A stretch of DNA of 33,403 bases. It comes from CAZUVQ01 sp964623915 (GTDB lineage: Bacteria > Bacillota > Clostridia > UMGS1883 > UMGS1540). Under the pieces are notes generated by a model that did not search any database, was not told the DNA's origin, and saw nothing but the letters and a program-made list of their open reading frames with translations. Location of the stretch: assembly GCA_964623915.1 (NCBI GenBank), contig CAZUVQ010000005.1, positions 1 to 33,403 on the forward strand, read 5' to 3'. Position numbers and translations under genes: made by a program. Positions 15,411 through 24,700 of this stretch are shown here, one piece after another (within the stretch, counting starts at the first letter, position 1; every line of letters begins with the position of its first letter).

Positions 15411-15895
15411 TGATAGCAGTTTATCCCGGTAGTTTTGATCCTGTCACTTGCGGTCATCTTGATGTTATAAAAAGAAGTGCCGCATTATATGAAAAGGTAT
15501 ATATAGCCGTTTTAATCAACACAAACAAAAGGCAGCTTTTTACTATTGAAGAGAGAAAAGAGCTGATAAGAAGGGTTACAAAAGATATTCCAAATGTAGA
15601 AGTTGTAAACTTTGGCGGGCTGTTAGTAGAATTTATGCATGAGCTTGGTGCGCTGATAATTGTAAAAGGCCTGCGCGCTGTCAGTGATTTTGAATATGAG
15701 TTTCAGATGGCACTTACAAATAGAAAATTGGCTCCGGATATTGAAACTACATTCTTGATGACAAGTGCCGAGTATCAGTATTTAAGCTCAAGCATTGTCA
15801 AGGATATCGCACAATTTAATGGAAGCCTTACAGGGCTTGTGCCCGAAGAAATCGAAAAAGACATTTACAGTAAATTTAAGAAGGAGGAGTACTAA
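15410..15895 (+). CDS. coaD: Phosphopantetheine adenylyltransferase
   Basis: This 161-residue cytoplasmic enzyme transfers AMP from ATP to 4'-phosphopantetheine in coenzyme A synthesis. The nucleotidyltransferase motif is YPGSFDPVTCGHLDVI at the N-terminus (TxGH form). KGLRAVSDFEYEFQMALTNR is the family signature, and YLSSSIVKDIAQF is the C-terminal ISSS-type motif. Length is exactly as expected. The ATG overlaps the rsmD stop by one base, and the next gene begins immediately after its stop. All key motifs are intact. Confidence 0.97.
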   Translation: MIAVYPGSFDPVTCGHLDVIKRSAALYEKVYIAVLINTNKRQLFTIEERKELIRRVTKDIPNVEVVNFGGLLVEFMHELGALIIVKGLRAVSDFEYEFQMALTNRKLAPDIETTFLMTSAEYQYLSSSIVKDIAQFNGSLTGLVPEEIEKDIYSKFKKEEY

Positions 15896-16336
15896 ATGGA
15901 AATATTTGATGTTATTGATCAGCTTGAGGAAATCATAGAGGGTAGCTTTACTGTTCCGATTATTCGTAAATCTCTTGTTAATAAATCAGATGTTATGGAA
16001 CTGCTGAGCGATTTAAGGCTGAGACTTCCGGAAGATCTGAAGCAGGCTAAGTGGGTTAAGGAAGAGCGTACAAGAATTATAACAGAAGCTCATCAGGAAG
16101 CTGCTAACATAATAAAAGACACTGAGGAACAAATCAAACAGATGGTAAATGAGCATGAAATCACCAAAAAGGCGTATGAACAGGCAAATGAAATAATTGA
16201 AAATTCCCAGAAAAATGCAAGGGAAGTGCGTCTGGGTGCAAGACAGTATGCCGATAACATATTAGGTGGTCTTGAAACAAGGCTTTCAGGTCATATTGAG
16301 GAGATTAAGGCAGGAAGAGCGGAATTACGTAAATAA
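15896..16336 (+). CDS. Coiled-coil protein of unknown function
   Basis: This 146-residue protein has no membrane helix. It is rich in charged heptad-like sequence from about residue 55 to the end (KWVKEERTRIITEAHQEA, NIIKDTEEQIKQMVNEH), which predicts a long coiled coil. It resembles short clostridial proteins annotated loosely as 'ATPase' or ATP synthase B/E-like, found next to coaD; the likeness is probably only the helical pattern. Some DivIVA-like features are possible but no DivIVA N-terminal motif is visible. The ATG directly follows the coaD stop, with GGAGG inside the end of coaD. A terminator hairpin follows. Confidence 0.75.
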   Translation: MEIFDVIDQLEEIIEGSFTVPIIRKSLVNKSDVMELLSDLRLRLPEDLKQAKWVKEERTRIITEAHQEAANIIKDTEEQIKQMVNEHEITKKAYEQANEIIENSQKNAREVRLGARQYADNILGGLETRLSGHIEEIKAGRAELRK

Positions 16337-16340
16337 ATAT

Positions 16341-16368
16341 AAACAGGGCTGAATGCAGTCCTGTTTTT
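16341..16368 (+). terminator. Rho-independent terminator before dusB
   Basis: An 11-bp stem (16341-16351 with 16356-16366, one G-U pair) with loop AATG is followed by TTTTT. It ends the rsmD-coaD-coiled-coil operon. dusB starts only 15 bases after it, so it may act as an attenuator. Confidence 0.78.
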
Positions 16369-16382
16369 GTATAGGTGTATAT

Positions 16383-17324
16383 ATGGTTTTAGGTAAACTT
16401 GATATAGGAACAGTTTTTCTTGCTCCGATGGCGGGGGTAACCGATCTTACATTTAGAAAAATATGCCATCTTTACGGAGCTGATCTGACATATACGGAAA
16501 TGATAAGCGCAAAGGCTTTTATGTATCGTGACAGGAAAACATACAAACTTATCGATTGCTCCGGATACGAGGGGAAAAAAGCTGTTCAGATTTTTGGTTC
16601 TGACCCCTTTATTATGGCAGATGCCGCTCGTGAGCTTTCGGAAAAATTTGATGTGATTGATATTAACATGGGATGCCCGATGCCGAAAATCACAGGCAAC
16701 AAAGAAGGCAGTGCCCTTTTGAAAAACCTGCATCTGGCAGGTAATATTGTTCAAGCTGTTTCAGAAGCTTCAAAAGTGCCTGTTACTGTAAAAATACGCA
16801 GAGGTTGGGATGAAGAACATGAGGCGGCTGTTGAGGTTGCAAAAATAGCAGAAGAAAATGGTGCGGCAGCCATTGCCGTTCACCCAAGGTATACAAAACA
16901 GATGTATAGTGGAAAGGCCGATAAAAAAGTGATTAAAGCAGTGCGCGAAGCAGTAATAATTCCCGTAATCGGCAACGGTGATATATACAGTGCGCAAGAT
17001 GCAATATCAATGCTTGAGGATACCGGTTGTAGTGCTGTTATGGTGGGCAGAGGTGCACTTGGGAACCCCTTTATTTTCAAAGAAATCCATGAATTGCTTG
17101 AAACAGGGAAAGTTATTTACAAGATTTCAGAAGAAGAAAAAATAAAAGCAGCCATTTACCATATAAAAATGCTTGTGGCACATAAGGGTGAGCATATTGC
17201 GGTTCTTGAGGCAAGAAAGCATGTTGCATGGTATGTTAAAGGGACAAACGGTGCAAATAATATAAGGCGTGCAGTAAATAGTGCTAAAAGCGTTGAAGAA
17301 ATAATAAGTGTGCTTACAAAATGA
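16383..17324 (+). CDS. dusB: tRNA-dihydrouridine synthase, DusB type
   Basis: This flavoenzyme of about 313 residues reduces uridines in tRNA to dihydrouridine. It is an FMN TIM barrel with APMAGVTDLTFRKIC at the N-terminus. INMGCPMPKI holds the catalytic cysteine, VTVKIRRGWD follows, and the phosphate-binding end is GRGALGNPFIFKEI. The usual VHGRTR segment reads VHPRYTKQMYSGKAD, a small departure. The upstream ATG at 16353 lies in the loop of the terminator hairpin and codes for an atypical MQSCFCIGVY extension. The ATG at 16383, with AGGTG upstream, is the better start. The next gene, guaB, has its own promoter. Confidence 0.92.
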   Translation: MVLGKLDIGTVFLAPMAGVTDLTFRKICHLYGADLTYTEMISAKAFMYRDRKTYKLIDCSGYEGKKAVQIFGSDPFIMADAARELSEKFDVIDINMGCPMPKITGNKEGSALLKNLHLAGNIVQAVSEASKVPVTVKIRRGWDEEHEAAVEVAKIAEENGAAAIAVHPRYTKQMYSGKADKKVIKAVREAVIIPVIGNGDIYSAQDAISMLEDTGCSAVMVGRGALGNPFIFKEIHELLETGKVIYKISEEEKIKAAIYHIKMLVAHKGEHIAVLEARKHVAWYVKGTNGANNIRRAVNSAKSVEEIISVLTK

Positions 17325-17348
17325 ATTTGTAAACATTTGATAAAACGG

Positions 17349-17377
17349 TTGACCTTTATCAATGTATTTGATATAAT
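17349..17377 (+). promoter_or_regulatory. Promoter of guaB
   Basis: TTGACC (17349-17354), a 17-base spacer and TATAAT (17372-17377). The leader to the ATG at 17406 is about 20 bases and carries AAGGAG, so no purine riboswitch fits in it. Confidence 0.85.
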
Positions 17378-17405
17378 ATTTTAAATTTTTCATAAGGAGA
17401 TAGCC

Positions 17406-18863
17406 ATGAGCCAAAATAAATTTCTAAAAGAAGGTCTGACGTTTGATGACATTTTGCTGATTCCGGGCATGTCGGACGTTTTGCCGGCCGATGTCAACCT
17501 TGAAACAAGGTTGACTAATAAAATTAAATTAAATATCCCTCTTATTAGCGCCGCTATGGACACAGTTACCGATTCGGCTATGGCAATTGCTATGGCGCGT
17601 GAGGGTGGCATTGGAATAATCCATAAAAACATGCCGATTGAGAAGCAGGCAACTGAGGTTGACAGGGTTAAAAGAAGCGAGAACGGAGTAATTCAAGACC
17701 CATTTCATCTAAGCCCGCATCATATTCTTGGTGATGCGGATAAGCTTATGAGCAAATATAAAATTTCAGGTGTTCCCATTACTGTTGAAGGTAAACTCGT
17801 AGGCATTTTAACTAACAGGGATTTACGGTTCGAGGTTGATTTTTCAAAAAAAATTGACGAAGTTATGACAAAGAATAACTTAATCACCGCACCCATAGGT
17901 ACAACACTTGCACAGGCGCAGGAAATACTGCGCAAGCACAAAATCGAGAAGCTGCCGCTTGTTGACGATAAGTTTATGCTAAGAGGTCTTATTACCATCA
18001 AGGATATTGAAAAGGCGGTAAGATATCCCAATTCAGCAAAGGATGATAAGGGAAGGCTCCTTGCCGGTGCGGCAATAGGTGCAACTGATGATGTTCTTGA
18101 AAGATGTTCGGCTTTATACGAGGCAGGAGTTGATGTTGTAACGCTTGACTCGGCTCACGGCCATTCGCAAAACATTATAAATACAGTCAGAAAGGTAAAA
18201 GCTGCCTTTCCGGGTTTGCAGGTAATTGCGGGCAATATAGCTACGGGAGAAGCGGCAGAGGAATTAATAGCTGCCGGTGCTGATGCTGTTAAGGTCGGTA
18301 TTGGTCCCGGTTCCATATGTACTACACGTGTTGTTGCCGGTATAGGAGTACCACAGGTAACGGCTATCTGTGATGTTTATGAAGTTGCATCAAAGCATAG
18401 TATTCCAGTAATCGGTGACGGCGGAATTAAGTATTCCGGTGATATCCCGAAGGCAATTGCCGCCGGTGCAGATTCTATTATGATAGGAAGTCTCTTTGCA
18501 GGTTGTACGGAATCACCCGGCGAGGAAGAAATATATCAGGGGAGACGGTTTAAGGTTTACCGCGGAATGGGCTCAATAGGTGCCATGAACGAGGGAAGCC
18601 GAGACAGATACTTCCAGCAGGATAACAGAAAACTTGTACCGGAAGGCGTAGAAGGGCGAGTTCCGTATAAGGGAAATGTTGCTGAAACAGTGTATCAGCT
18701 TATGGGAGGTCTTAGGTCAGGTATGGGATATTGCGGAACCCCGACAATTGTTGACCTTCAGAAAAACAGTAAATTTGTTAGAATAACGGGAGCCGGATTG
18801 ACAGAAAGCCATCCGCATGATATATTCATCACTAAAGAAGCACCAAATTATTCAACACATTAA
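17406..18863 (+). CDS. guaB: Inosine-5'-monophosphate dehydrogenase
   Basis: This 485-residue enzyme oxidises IMP to XMP with NAD, the committed step of guanine nucleotide synthesis. The N-terminus LTFDDILLIPGMSDVLP is typical. Two CBS domains are inserted at about residues 95-205. The catalytic loop is GPGSICTTRVVAGIGVPQ with the active cysteine, and the flap region is EGVEGRVPYKG. Length is normal. AAGGAG precedes the ATG. It has its own strong promoter and is followed, after about 50 bases, by the glucokinase gene, which could be read from the same transcript. Confidence 0.97.
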   Translation: MSQNKFLKEGLTFDDILLIPGMSDVLPADVNLETRLTNKIKLNIPLISAAMDTVTDSAMAIAMAREGGIGIIHKNMPIEKQATEVDRVKRSENGVIQDPFHLSPHHILGDADKLMSKYKISGVPITVEGKLVGILTNRDLRFEVDFSKKIDEVMTKNNLITAPIGTTLAQAQEILRKHKIEKLPLVDDKFMLRGLITIKDIEKAVRYPNSAKDDKGRLLAGAAIGATDDVLERCSALYEAGVDVVTLDSAHGHSQNIINTVRKVKAAFPGLQVIAGNIATGEAAEELIAAGADAVKVGIGPGSICTTRVVAGIGVPQVTAICDVYEVASKHSIPVIGDGGIKYSGDIPKAIAAGADSIMIGSLFAGCTESPGEEEIYQGRRFKVYRGMGSIGAMNEGSRDRYFQQDNRKLVPEGVEGRVPYKGNVAETVYQLMGGLRSGMGYCGTPTIVDLQKNSKFVRITGAGLTESHPHDIFITKEAPNYSTH

Positions 18864-18912
18864 TAATTGAGGTTTACTGAACATATCATTATATTATTTG
18901 AGGAGAATAAAA

Positions 18913-19854
18913 ATGTATTACTTTGGTGTAGATTTGGGCGGAACCAATATTAAAGCCGGTATAGTTGACGATTGCGGTAAAATAATCCACAGCGATGTAT
19001 GCCCGACAAATGCGGGCAGGCATTACAGCGAGGTTATTGCCGATATTACGGGGCTGATAAATAAAATCCTTAAGTATTCAAAAATAGACATATCAAAAAT
19101 CAAAAGCATTGGTATTGGCGTTCCGGGAACGTGCGATACAAAAAACGGCATAGTAATATGTGCTGCCAATATTGATTTTGAAAATGTTCCCATGGTAGCC
19201 GAGTTTAAAAAGTATTTTAATGTGCCTGTATATATTGGAAATGATGCTAACTGTGCAGCTTTGGGGGAGTATGAATCTCTTGACGAGGACATCAACAATA
19301 TGGTTTTTATAACGCTTGGCACAGGCATAGGCGGCGGAATTATTCTTGACAAAAAGCTTTTTACAGGAACTAATGGCACAGCAGCAGAAATAGGGCATAT
19401 GGTAATAGAAAAGGACGGTCACGAATGCGGCTGCGGTGCGAGAGGATGCTGGGAAACTTATGCATCCGTCACAGGTCTTATCAGAATGACTAATGAATAT
19501 GCCGCAGCGCATCCCGACAGCGAGATAGCAAGAGCCTGCCTGGACGGTGTCAGCGGTAAAACAGCATTTGACCTTGCCAAAAAAGGAGATAAGGGCGGCA
19601 AGCAAATAGTTGATGAATGGATACTATACCTTTCAATGGGAATTGTAAATATTATAAACTTTTTGCAGCCGGAGGTTATACTTATCGGTGGTGCTATAAG
19701 CAAAGAAGGAGATTATCTTTTAAATCCTGTCAAAAAATACCAGCTTTTAAACAAATATTCTGAAATTTCAGACAGAACAAAGATAAAAATTGCAAAGCTT
19801 GGTAATGATGCGGGCGTTATAGGAAGTGCGTTTTTAGGTAAAGGAGCTGTATAA
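18913..19854 (+). CDS. glcK: ROK-family glucokinase
   Basis: This ROK kinase of about 313 residues probably phosphorylates glucose with ATP. The ATP-binding motif GVDLGGTNIKAG is at the N-terminus. GNDANCAALGE holds the catalytic aspartate, followed by TLGTGIGGGIILD. The ROK zinc site is GHECGCGARGCWE. Absence of an N-terminal helix-turn-helix marks it as a kinase and not a repressor. The start is the ATG at 18913 with GAGGAG (18900-18905) before it; the TTG at 18898 would lie upstream of that site. The frame ends at TAA 19852-19854, overlapping the inferred first codon of murB, so the two are coupled. Glucose as substrate is by family likeness. Confidence 0.9.
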   Translation: MYYFGVDLGGTNIKAGIVDDCGKIIHSDVCPTNAGRHYSEVIADITGLINKILKYSKIDISKIKSIGIGVPGTCDTKNGIVICAANIDFENVPMVAEFKKYFNVPVYIGNDANCAALGEYESLDEDINNMVFITLGTGIGGGIILDKKLFTGTNGTAAEIGHMVIEKDGHECGCGARGCWETYASVTGLIRMTNEYAAAHPDSEIARACLDGVSGKTAFDLAKKGDKGGKQIVDEWILYLSMGIVNIINFLQPEVILIGGAISKEGDYLLNPVKKYQLLNKYSEISDRTKIKIAKLGNDAGVIGSAFLGKGAV

Positions 19855-20759
19855 TCATAGAAGTTGTAGTAAAAAAACTTTCAGAAGTTCTCGGAAACGA
19901 AAATGTTTTTGAAAGAGAACCAATGAAAAATCATACAACATTCAGAATAGGCGGCATTGCGGATGTGCTGATTACACCAAAAAATGTATCGGAAATATCT
20001 GCGGCTGTAAAGTTATTAAAAGCGAATAACATACCTTTTTACGTAATCGGAAACGGCTCGAACCTTCTTGTGTCAGATAAGGGCATAAGAGGAGTTGTAC
20101 TGAAACTTTTCAGAAACTTCTCAAATATTTTAGTTGATGGAAACACAGTCAGTGCACAAGCAGGCGCACCTTTGTCGGGGGTTGCCGTAAAAGCGGCAAA
20201 GCATTGCCTTTCGGGGCTTGAATTTGCAGCAGGAATCCCGGGGACTATTGGCGGCGCGGTTTTAATGAATGCCGGTGCTTACGGCGGCGAAATGAAAGAT
20301 GTTGTAGTTAAAACAAAATACCTTGATACAAAGGGTGACATAAATATTTGTGTTGACCATGATTTTTCATATCGAAGCAGTATATTTCAGAAAAACGGTG
20401 GAATTATACTGCAGACAGAAATGTTGCTTTCTGAAAAAAGCAAGGAAGAAATTTATGAAAAAATGGAAAGCCTGTTTAAGGCAAGACGTGAAAAACAGCC
20501 TTTAAACTATCCGTCAGCAGGAAGTGCATTTAAAAGGCCGCAAGGAAGCTATGCCGCAAAGCTTATTGATGATGCAGGGCTTCGTGGATTTAGGATAGGC
20601 GGTGCACAGGTCTCGGAAAAACATACCGGTTTTGTAATAAATACAGGTGATGCCACATGCTCAGATATATGTGCTCTTCTTGATGCTGTTCACGATATAG
20701 TCTTTGAAAAATATGGCGTTGCACTACAAAGAGAGGTAAGGTTTTTAGGCGAGGTTTAA
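19854..20759 (+). CDS. murB: UDP-N-acetylenolpyruvoylglucosamine reductase
   Basis: This FAD enzyme of about 301 residues makes UDP-N-acetylmuramate with NADPH in peptidoglycan synthesis. The N-terminal motif EPMKNHTTFRIGGIADVLI, FAD-binding GNGSNLLVSDKGIRG, GLEFAAGIPGTIGGAVLMNAG, SYRSS and the catalytic-serine motif YPSAGSAFKRP are all present. The first ordinary start is ATG 19923. That would remove the usual N-terminal helix, which is encoded upstream (EVVVKKLSEVLGNENVFERE). AAAGGAG (19840-19846) stands 7 bases before ATC at 19854-19856. I therefore place the start there, as a rare AUC codon or a base error for ATG. If only canonical starts are accepted, use 19923 (278 residues). Confidence 0.9.
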   Translation: MIEVVVKKLSEVLGNENVFEREPMKNHTTFRIGGIADVLITPKNVSEISAAVKLLKANNIPFYVIGNGSNLLVSDKGIRGVVLKLFRNFSNILVDGNTVSAQAGAPLSGVAVKAAKHCLSGLEFAAGIPGTIGGAVLMNAGAYGGEMKDVVVKTKYLDTKGDINICVDHDFSYRSSIFQKNGGIILQTEMLLSEKSKEEIYEKMESLFKARREKQPLNYPSAGSAFKRPQGSYAAKLIDDAGLRGFRIGGAQVSEKHTGFVINTGDATCSDICALLDAVHDIVFEKYGVALQREVRFLGEV

Positions 20760-20792
20760 ATATTGCAATACATATTAAATATCTTATATTTT

Positions 20793-20820
20793 GGAAGGGC
20801 AATGACCCTTCCGTTATTTT
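20793..20820 (+). terminator. Hairpin after murB
   Basis: GGAAGGG (20793-20799) pairs with CCCTTCC (20806-20812) around a 6-base loop, followed by GTTATTTT. The stem is GC-rich but the T-run is broken, so it is a moderate terminator or attenuator before whiA. Confidence 0.6.
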
Positions 20821-20846
20821 AATGCAGAAAAATGGAGGAATGATAA

Positions 20847-21773
20847 ATGTCATTTGCTTCAGAAGTTAAAAATGAAATTTATAAGACAGAATATAACAAA
20901 GAATGCTGCCAAATTGCGGAACTGTGCGGAATGTTTTGCTTTGCAGGTACAGTTAACTATGCAAAAGGGGATATTTACCTTAAACTTACAACCGAAAGCA
21001 TGGCAGTGCTGAAAAGGTTTATAACGCTTACAAAGCGTAGATTGAATATTGACGTTGCGCTTGACAATAAAACCAAAGAAACAAGAAGCGGCACAGTTTT
21101 CACTGCAGTAATTAAAAATAATGACGATGTAATTCTGTTTTTGACAAAAATAGGCTTGCGAAATGATGCCGGAAGAAATTCTTTTCGTATTCAAGAACAC
21201 ATTGTTTTTTCAAAATGCTGTATCAGAGCCTTTGTGAAAGGCGCATTTATGGGCAGTGGTTCTGTTGTCAACCCTGAAAAGGGATATCACCTCGAGTTTG
21301 TAACCCATCACATGAATTTAAGCCGAGACTTTTTGTCGCTGCTTAAAAAAGCAAAATTTAAAGCTAAAATATCCGTTCGTGGCACCGCATATATTATATA
21401 TTTTAAAAACTGTGATGAAATTGCCGATTTACTTGCATTTACGGGTGCACATAAGGCTATGATGGACTATACTAACACTCGTATTGAAAAAGATACTAAA
21501 AATTATATAAACAGAACAGTAAACTGTGAAACTGCGAACCTTGATAAAACAGCAAAAGCAGCGGCTGACCAGATTGTGGCAATAGAAAAGCTTATAAAAT
21601 CGGGCATAATGGAAAACCTTTCTCGTGAACTCAAAGAACTGGCACTGCTTCGCCTTGAAAATTCACAGGCAAGCCTTTCGGAAATTGCAGATATTTCAAA
21701 ACCAAAGATGTCAAAATCAGGAATATCACACAGGATGAGAAAACTGCTTGAAATTGCTTCAAAGATAAAGTGA
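20847..21773 (+). CDS. whiA: WhiA, DNA-binding regulator
   Basis: This 308-residue WhiA-type protein joins a degenerate LAGLIDADG homing-endonuclease fold to a C-terminal helix-turn-helix. WhiA is known in Firmicutes to bind DNA and affect cell division and chromosome segregation. The start is MSFASEVKNEIYK. AFVKGAFMGSGSVVNPEKGY is the family core near residue 130, NRTVNCETANLDKTAKAA is near residue 216, and the HTH region is SLSEIADISKPKMSKSGISH. Length is normal. GGAGG precedes the ATG. In many Firmicutes rapZ and yvcK lie just before whiA; here murB is the direct neighbour. dnaE follows after 17 bases. Confidence 0.95.
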   Translation: MSFASEVKNEIYKTEYNKECCQIAELCGMFCFAGTVNYAKGDIYLKLTTESMAVLKRFITLTKRRLNIDVALDNKTKETRSGTVFTAVIKNNDDVILFLTKIGLRNDAGRNSFRIQEHIVFSKCCIRAFVKGAFMGSGSVVNPEKGYHLEFVTHHMNLSRDFLSLLKKAKFKAKISVRGTAYIIYFKNCDEIADLLAFTGAHKAMMDYTNTRIEKDTKNYINRTVNCETANLDKTAKAAADQIVAIEKLIKSGIMENLSRELKELALLRLENSQASLSEIADISKPKMSKSGISHRMRKLLEIASKIK

Positions 21774-21790
21774 AAAGATAGGGGATAAAC

Positions 21791-24700
21791 ATGTCGGAAT
21801 TTGTACATTTACACGTACATAGTGAATTTAGCTTACTTGACGGCGCATGCCGTATTAAGGAGCTTATTACGCAAGCAAAAAAAATGGGACAGGAAGCCAT
21901 AGCTTTAACTGACCATGGTGTTATGTACGGCGTTGTTGACTTTTATGAGGCGGCAGTTGAAGCGGGGATTAAACCGCTTATTGGTTGTGAGGTTTATACT
22001 GCGCCGCGTTCAAGATTCAATAAAGAAAGCGGTTATGATAATGAATACGGACATCTTGTGCTTATTGCAAAGGATAACAGCGGTTATCAGAACCTTATAA
22101 AAATTGTGTCTGCCGGCTTTACGGAAGGCTTTTACTATAAACCAAGAATTGACGATGAGCTGTTAACAAAATACAACGGCGGCATTATTGCTTTATCTGC
22201 TTGCCTTGCAGGAGATATTCCACGGCTTCTTCTCAGCGGAGATTATGAAGGTGCAAAAAAAAGATGCCTTAAATATCTTGAAATTTTCGGGGATAATAAC
22301 TTTTACCTGGAGCTTCAGGACCATGGTATATTAGAACAAAAAAAATTAAATCCTCTCATAATTCGTCTTTCGGAGGACACAGGCGTTGCGCTTGTCGCTA
22401 CAAATGATGTGCATTACATAAAACGTGAGGATGCCCAGTATCAGGATATTCTGCTTTGTATTCAGACGGCAAGAGCAGTTGATGATGAGGACAGGATGAA
22501 GTTTTTTGGCGAGGAGTTTTATCTTAAATCGGCAGAAGAAATGGAGCAGCTTTTTGCATTTGCCCCACAGGCACTGGCAAATACAAAAAAGATTGCTGAT
22601 ATGTGCAATACAACCTTTGAATTTGGCAAACTCAAGCTCCCGAAATACCCTGCTCCGAAAGAGGCGGCAGAATACTTAACAGAGCTTTGCCAAAAAGGGC
22701 TTGACAAGCGTTATTCTGAAATTACCGCCGAAATCAGGGACAGGCTTGACTATGAGCTGTCCGTTATTAAAAACATGGGTTTTGTCGATTATTTTCTTAT
22801 TGTGTGGGATTATGTTAATTATGCAAAGAAAAATAACATAGTTGTTGGCCCCGGAAGAGGCTCCGCAGCAGGTAGTATTGTGGCTTATGCACTTGAAATA
22901 ACAGATATTGACCCTATTAAATACAACCTTATATTTGAACGGTTTTTAAACCCCGAAAGAATAAGTATGCCTGATATTGATATTGACTTCTGCTATGAAA
23001 GAAGGCAGGAGGTAATTGATTATGTCATTTCAAAATACGGTTCGGACCATGTTGCACAGATTATCACTTTCGGAACAATGGCGGCAAGAGCTGTTGTCCG
23101 TGATGCTGGCAGAGCAATGGGAATACCGTACGGTGAAGTTGACACTGTTGCAAAAATGATTCCCACAGAGATAGGCATTACTCTTGGGGACGCTCTCATA
23201 ATGAATCCCGACTTGAAGACACTTTGTGATGCCGACAATAAGATAGCAAAGCTTTTGGAGGTTTCACAGGCTCTTGAAGGGCTTCCAAGGCACGCTTCAA
23301 CACATGCGGCAGGCGTTGTAATATCAGGTAAATCAGTTGATGAATATGTGCCGCTTCAAAAAAATGATGATGTTATAACAACACAGTTCCCAATGGGAAC
23401 ACTTGAGAAGTTAGGACTTCTCAAAATGGATTTCCTCGGTCTTCGCAACCTCACTGTAATAAGAAATACCGTAGAGATGGCAGGTGAAGCTGGTATTGTA
23501 ATTGATATGGAAAACCTTGATTACGATAAACAGGAGGTTTACACTCTCATTGGAAGAGGGGAGACTGACGGCGTTTTTCAGCTTGAAAGCAACGGCATGA
23601 AGTCTTTTATGAAACGCCTTGCACCCGAGAACCTTGAAGATATAATAGCAGGTATCTCCCTTTACAGACCGGGTCCCATGGATCAGATACCAAAATATAT
23701 TGAAAATAAACACAACCCACAGAAAATTAAATATAAGCATCCTTTGCTTGAAGATATTTTAGACGTAACATATGGCTGTATTGTTTATCAGGAGCAGGTT
23801 ATGCAGATAGTGCGTGACCTTGGCGGTTACAGCATGGCAAGGGCGGATTCCGTCCGTAAGGCTATGAGCAAGAAAAAAATTGACGTTATGGAAAAGGAAC
23901 GTGCGGTTTTTTGCAGCGGTGCAGGGCAAAGAGGCGTAAACAGCAAAATTGCAAATGAAATATATGATGATATGATAGATTTTGCTAAATATGCATTTAA
24001 TAAGTCGCACGCCGCTGCTTATGCGGTACTGGCTTATCAGACTGCTTATTTAAAAACATATTACAAAACATATTTCTTTGCGGCTTTGTTTAACAGCATA
24101 ATAGATAATACCGATAAGGTTGCAGGCTATTTTGGGGAGTGCGGCAGGCTTAATATTTCTGTTTTGCCGCCCCATATAAACCACAGCAAATATCGTTTTA
24201 CCGCAGAAGGCAATAACATAAGGTTCGGCCTTGGTGCTGTTCGCAATGTCGGTAGAAGCTTTGCCGAAGAAATATTTAATGAACGAGACAAGAACGGTGA
24301 ATTTACATCGCCGGGTGACTTTATAAGGAGAATGACGGGTAAGGATATTAATAAACGTGCCGTGTCAGAGCTAATATACAGCGGAGCCCTTGATAATATG
24401 GGGTATAACCGTGCACAGATGCAGAGTGCATATGAACTGATTATGGCAGCTGCAACATATGATTTGAAGCACAATGCAGCGGGGCAGACCTCTTTGTTTG
24501 AAATAGATGAAGACAATGAGATGAAAGATGATTATCCTAACATCAAAGAGTATAACAATAAAACACTTCTCTCATACGAAAAAGAAGCAGTGGGAATATA
24601 TGTAACAGGTCATCCTCTTGATGAATACCGTCCTTTACTTGAAAAAGCTGCAGATACTAAGATTTCTGAAATTAAAAACGAAGAAGAAAATTTTGACAAA

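Noticed and set aside
16353..16382. DusB start at ATG 16353
   Set aside because: That ATG lies in the loop of a terminator hairpin and adds residues not typical of the family.
17378..17405. Purine riboswitch before guaB
   Set aside because: The leader is about 20 bases and has no room for an aptamer.
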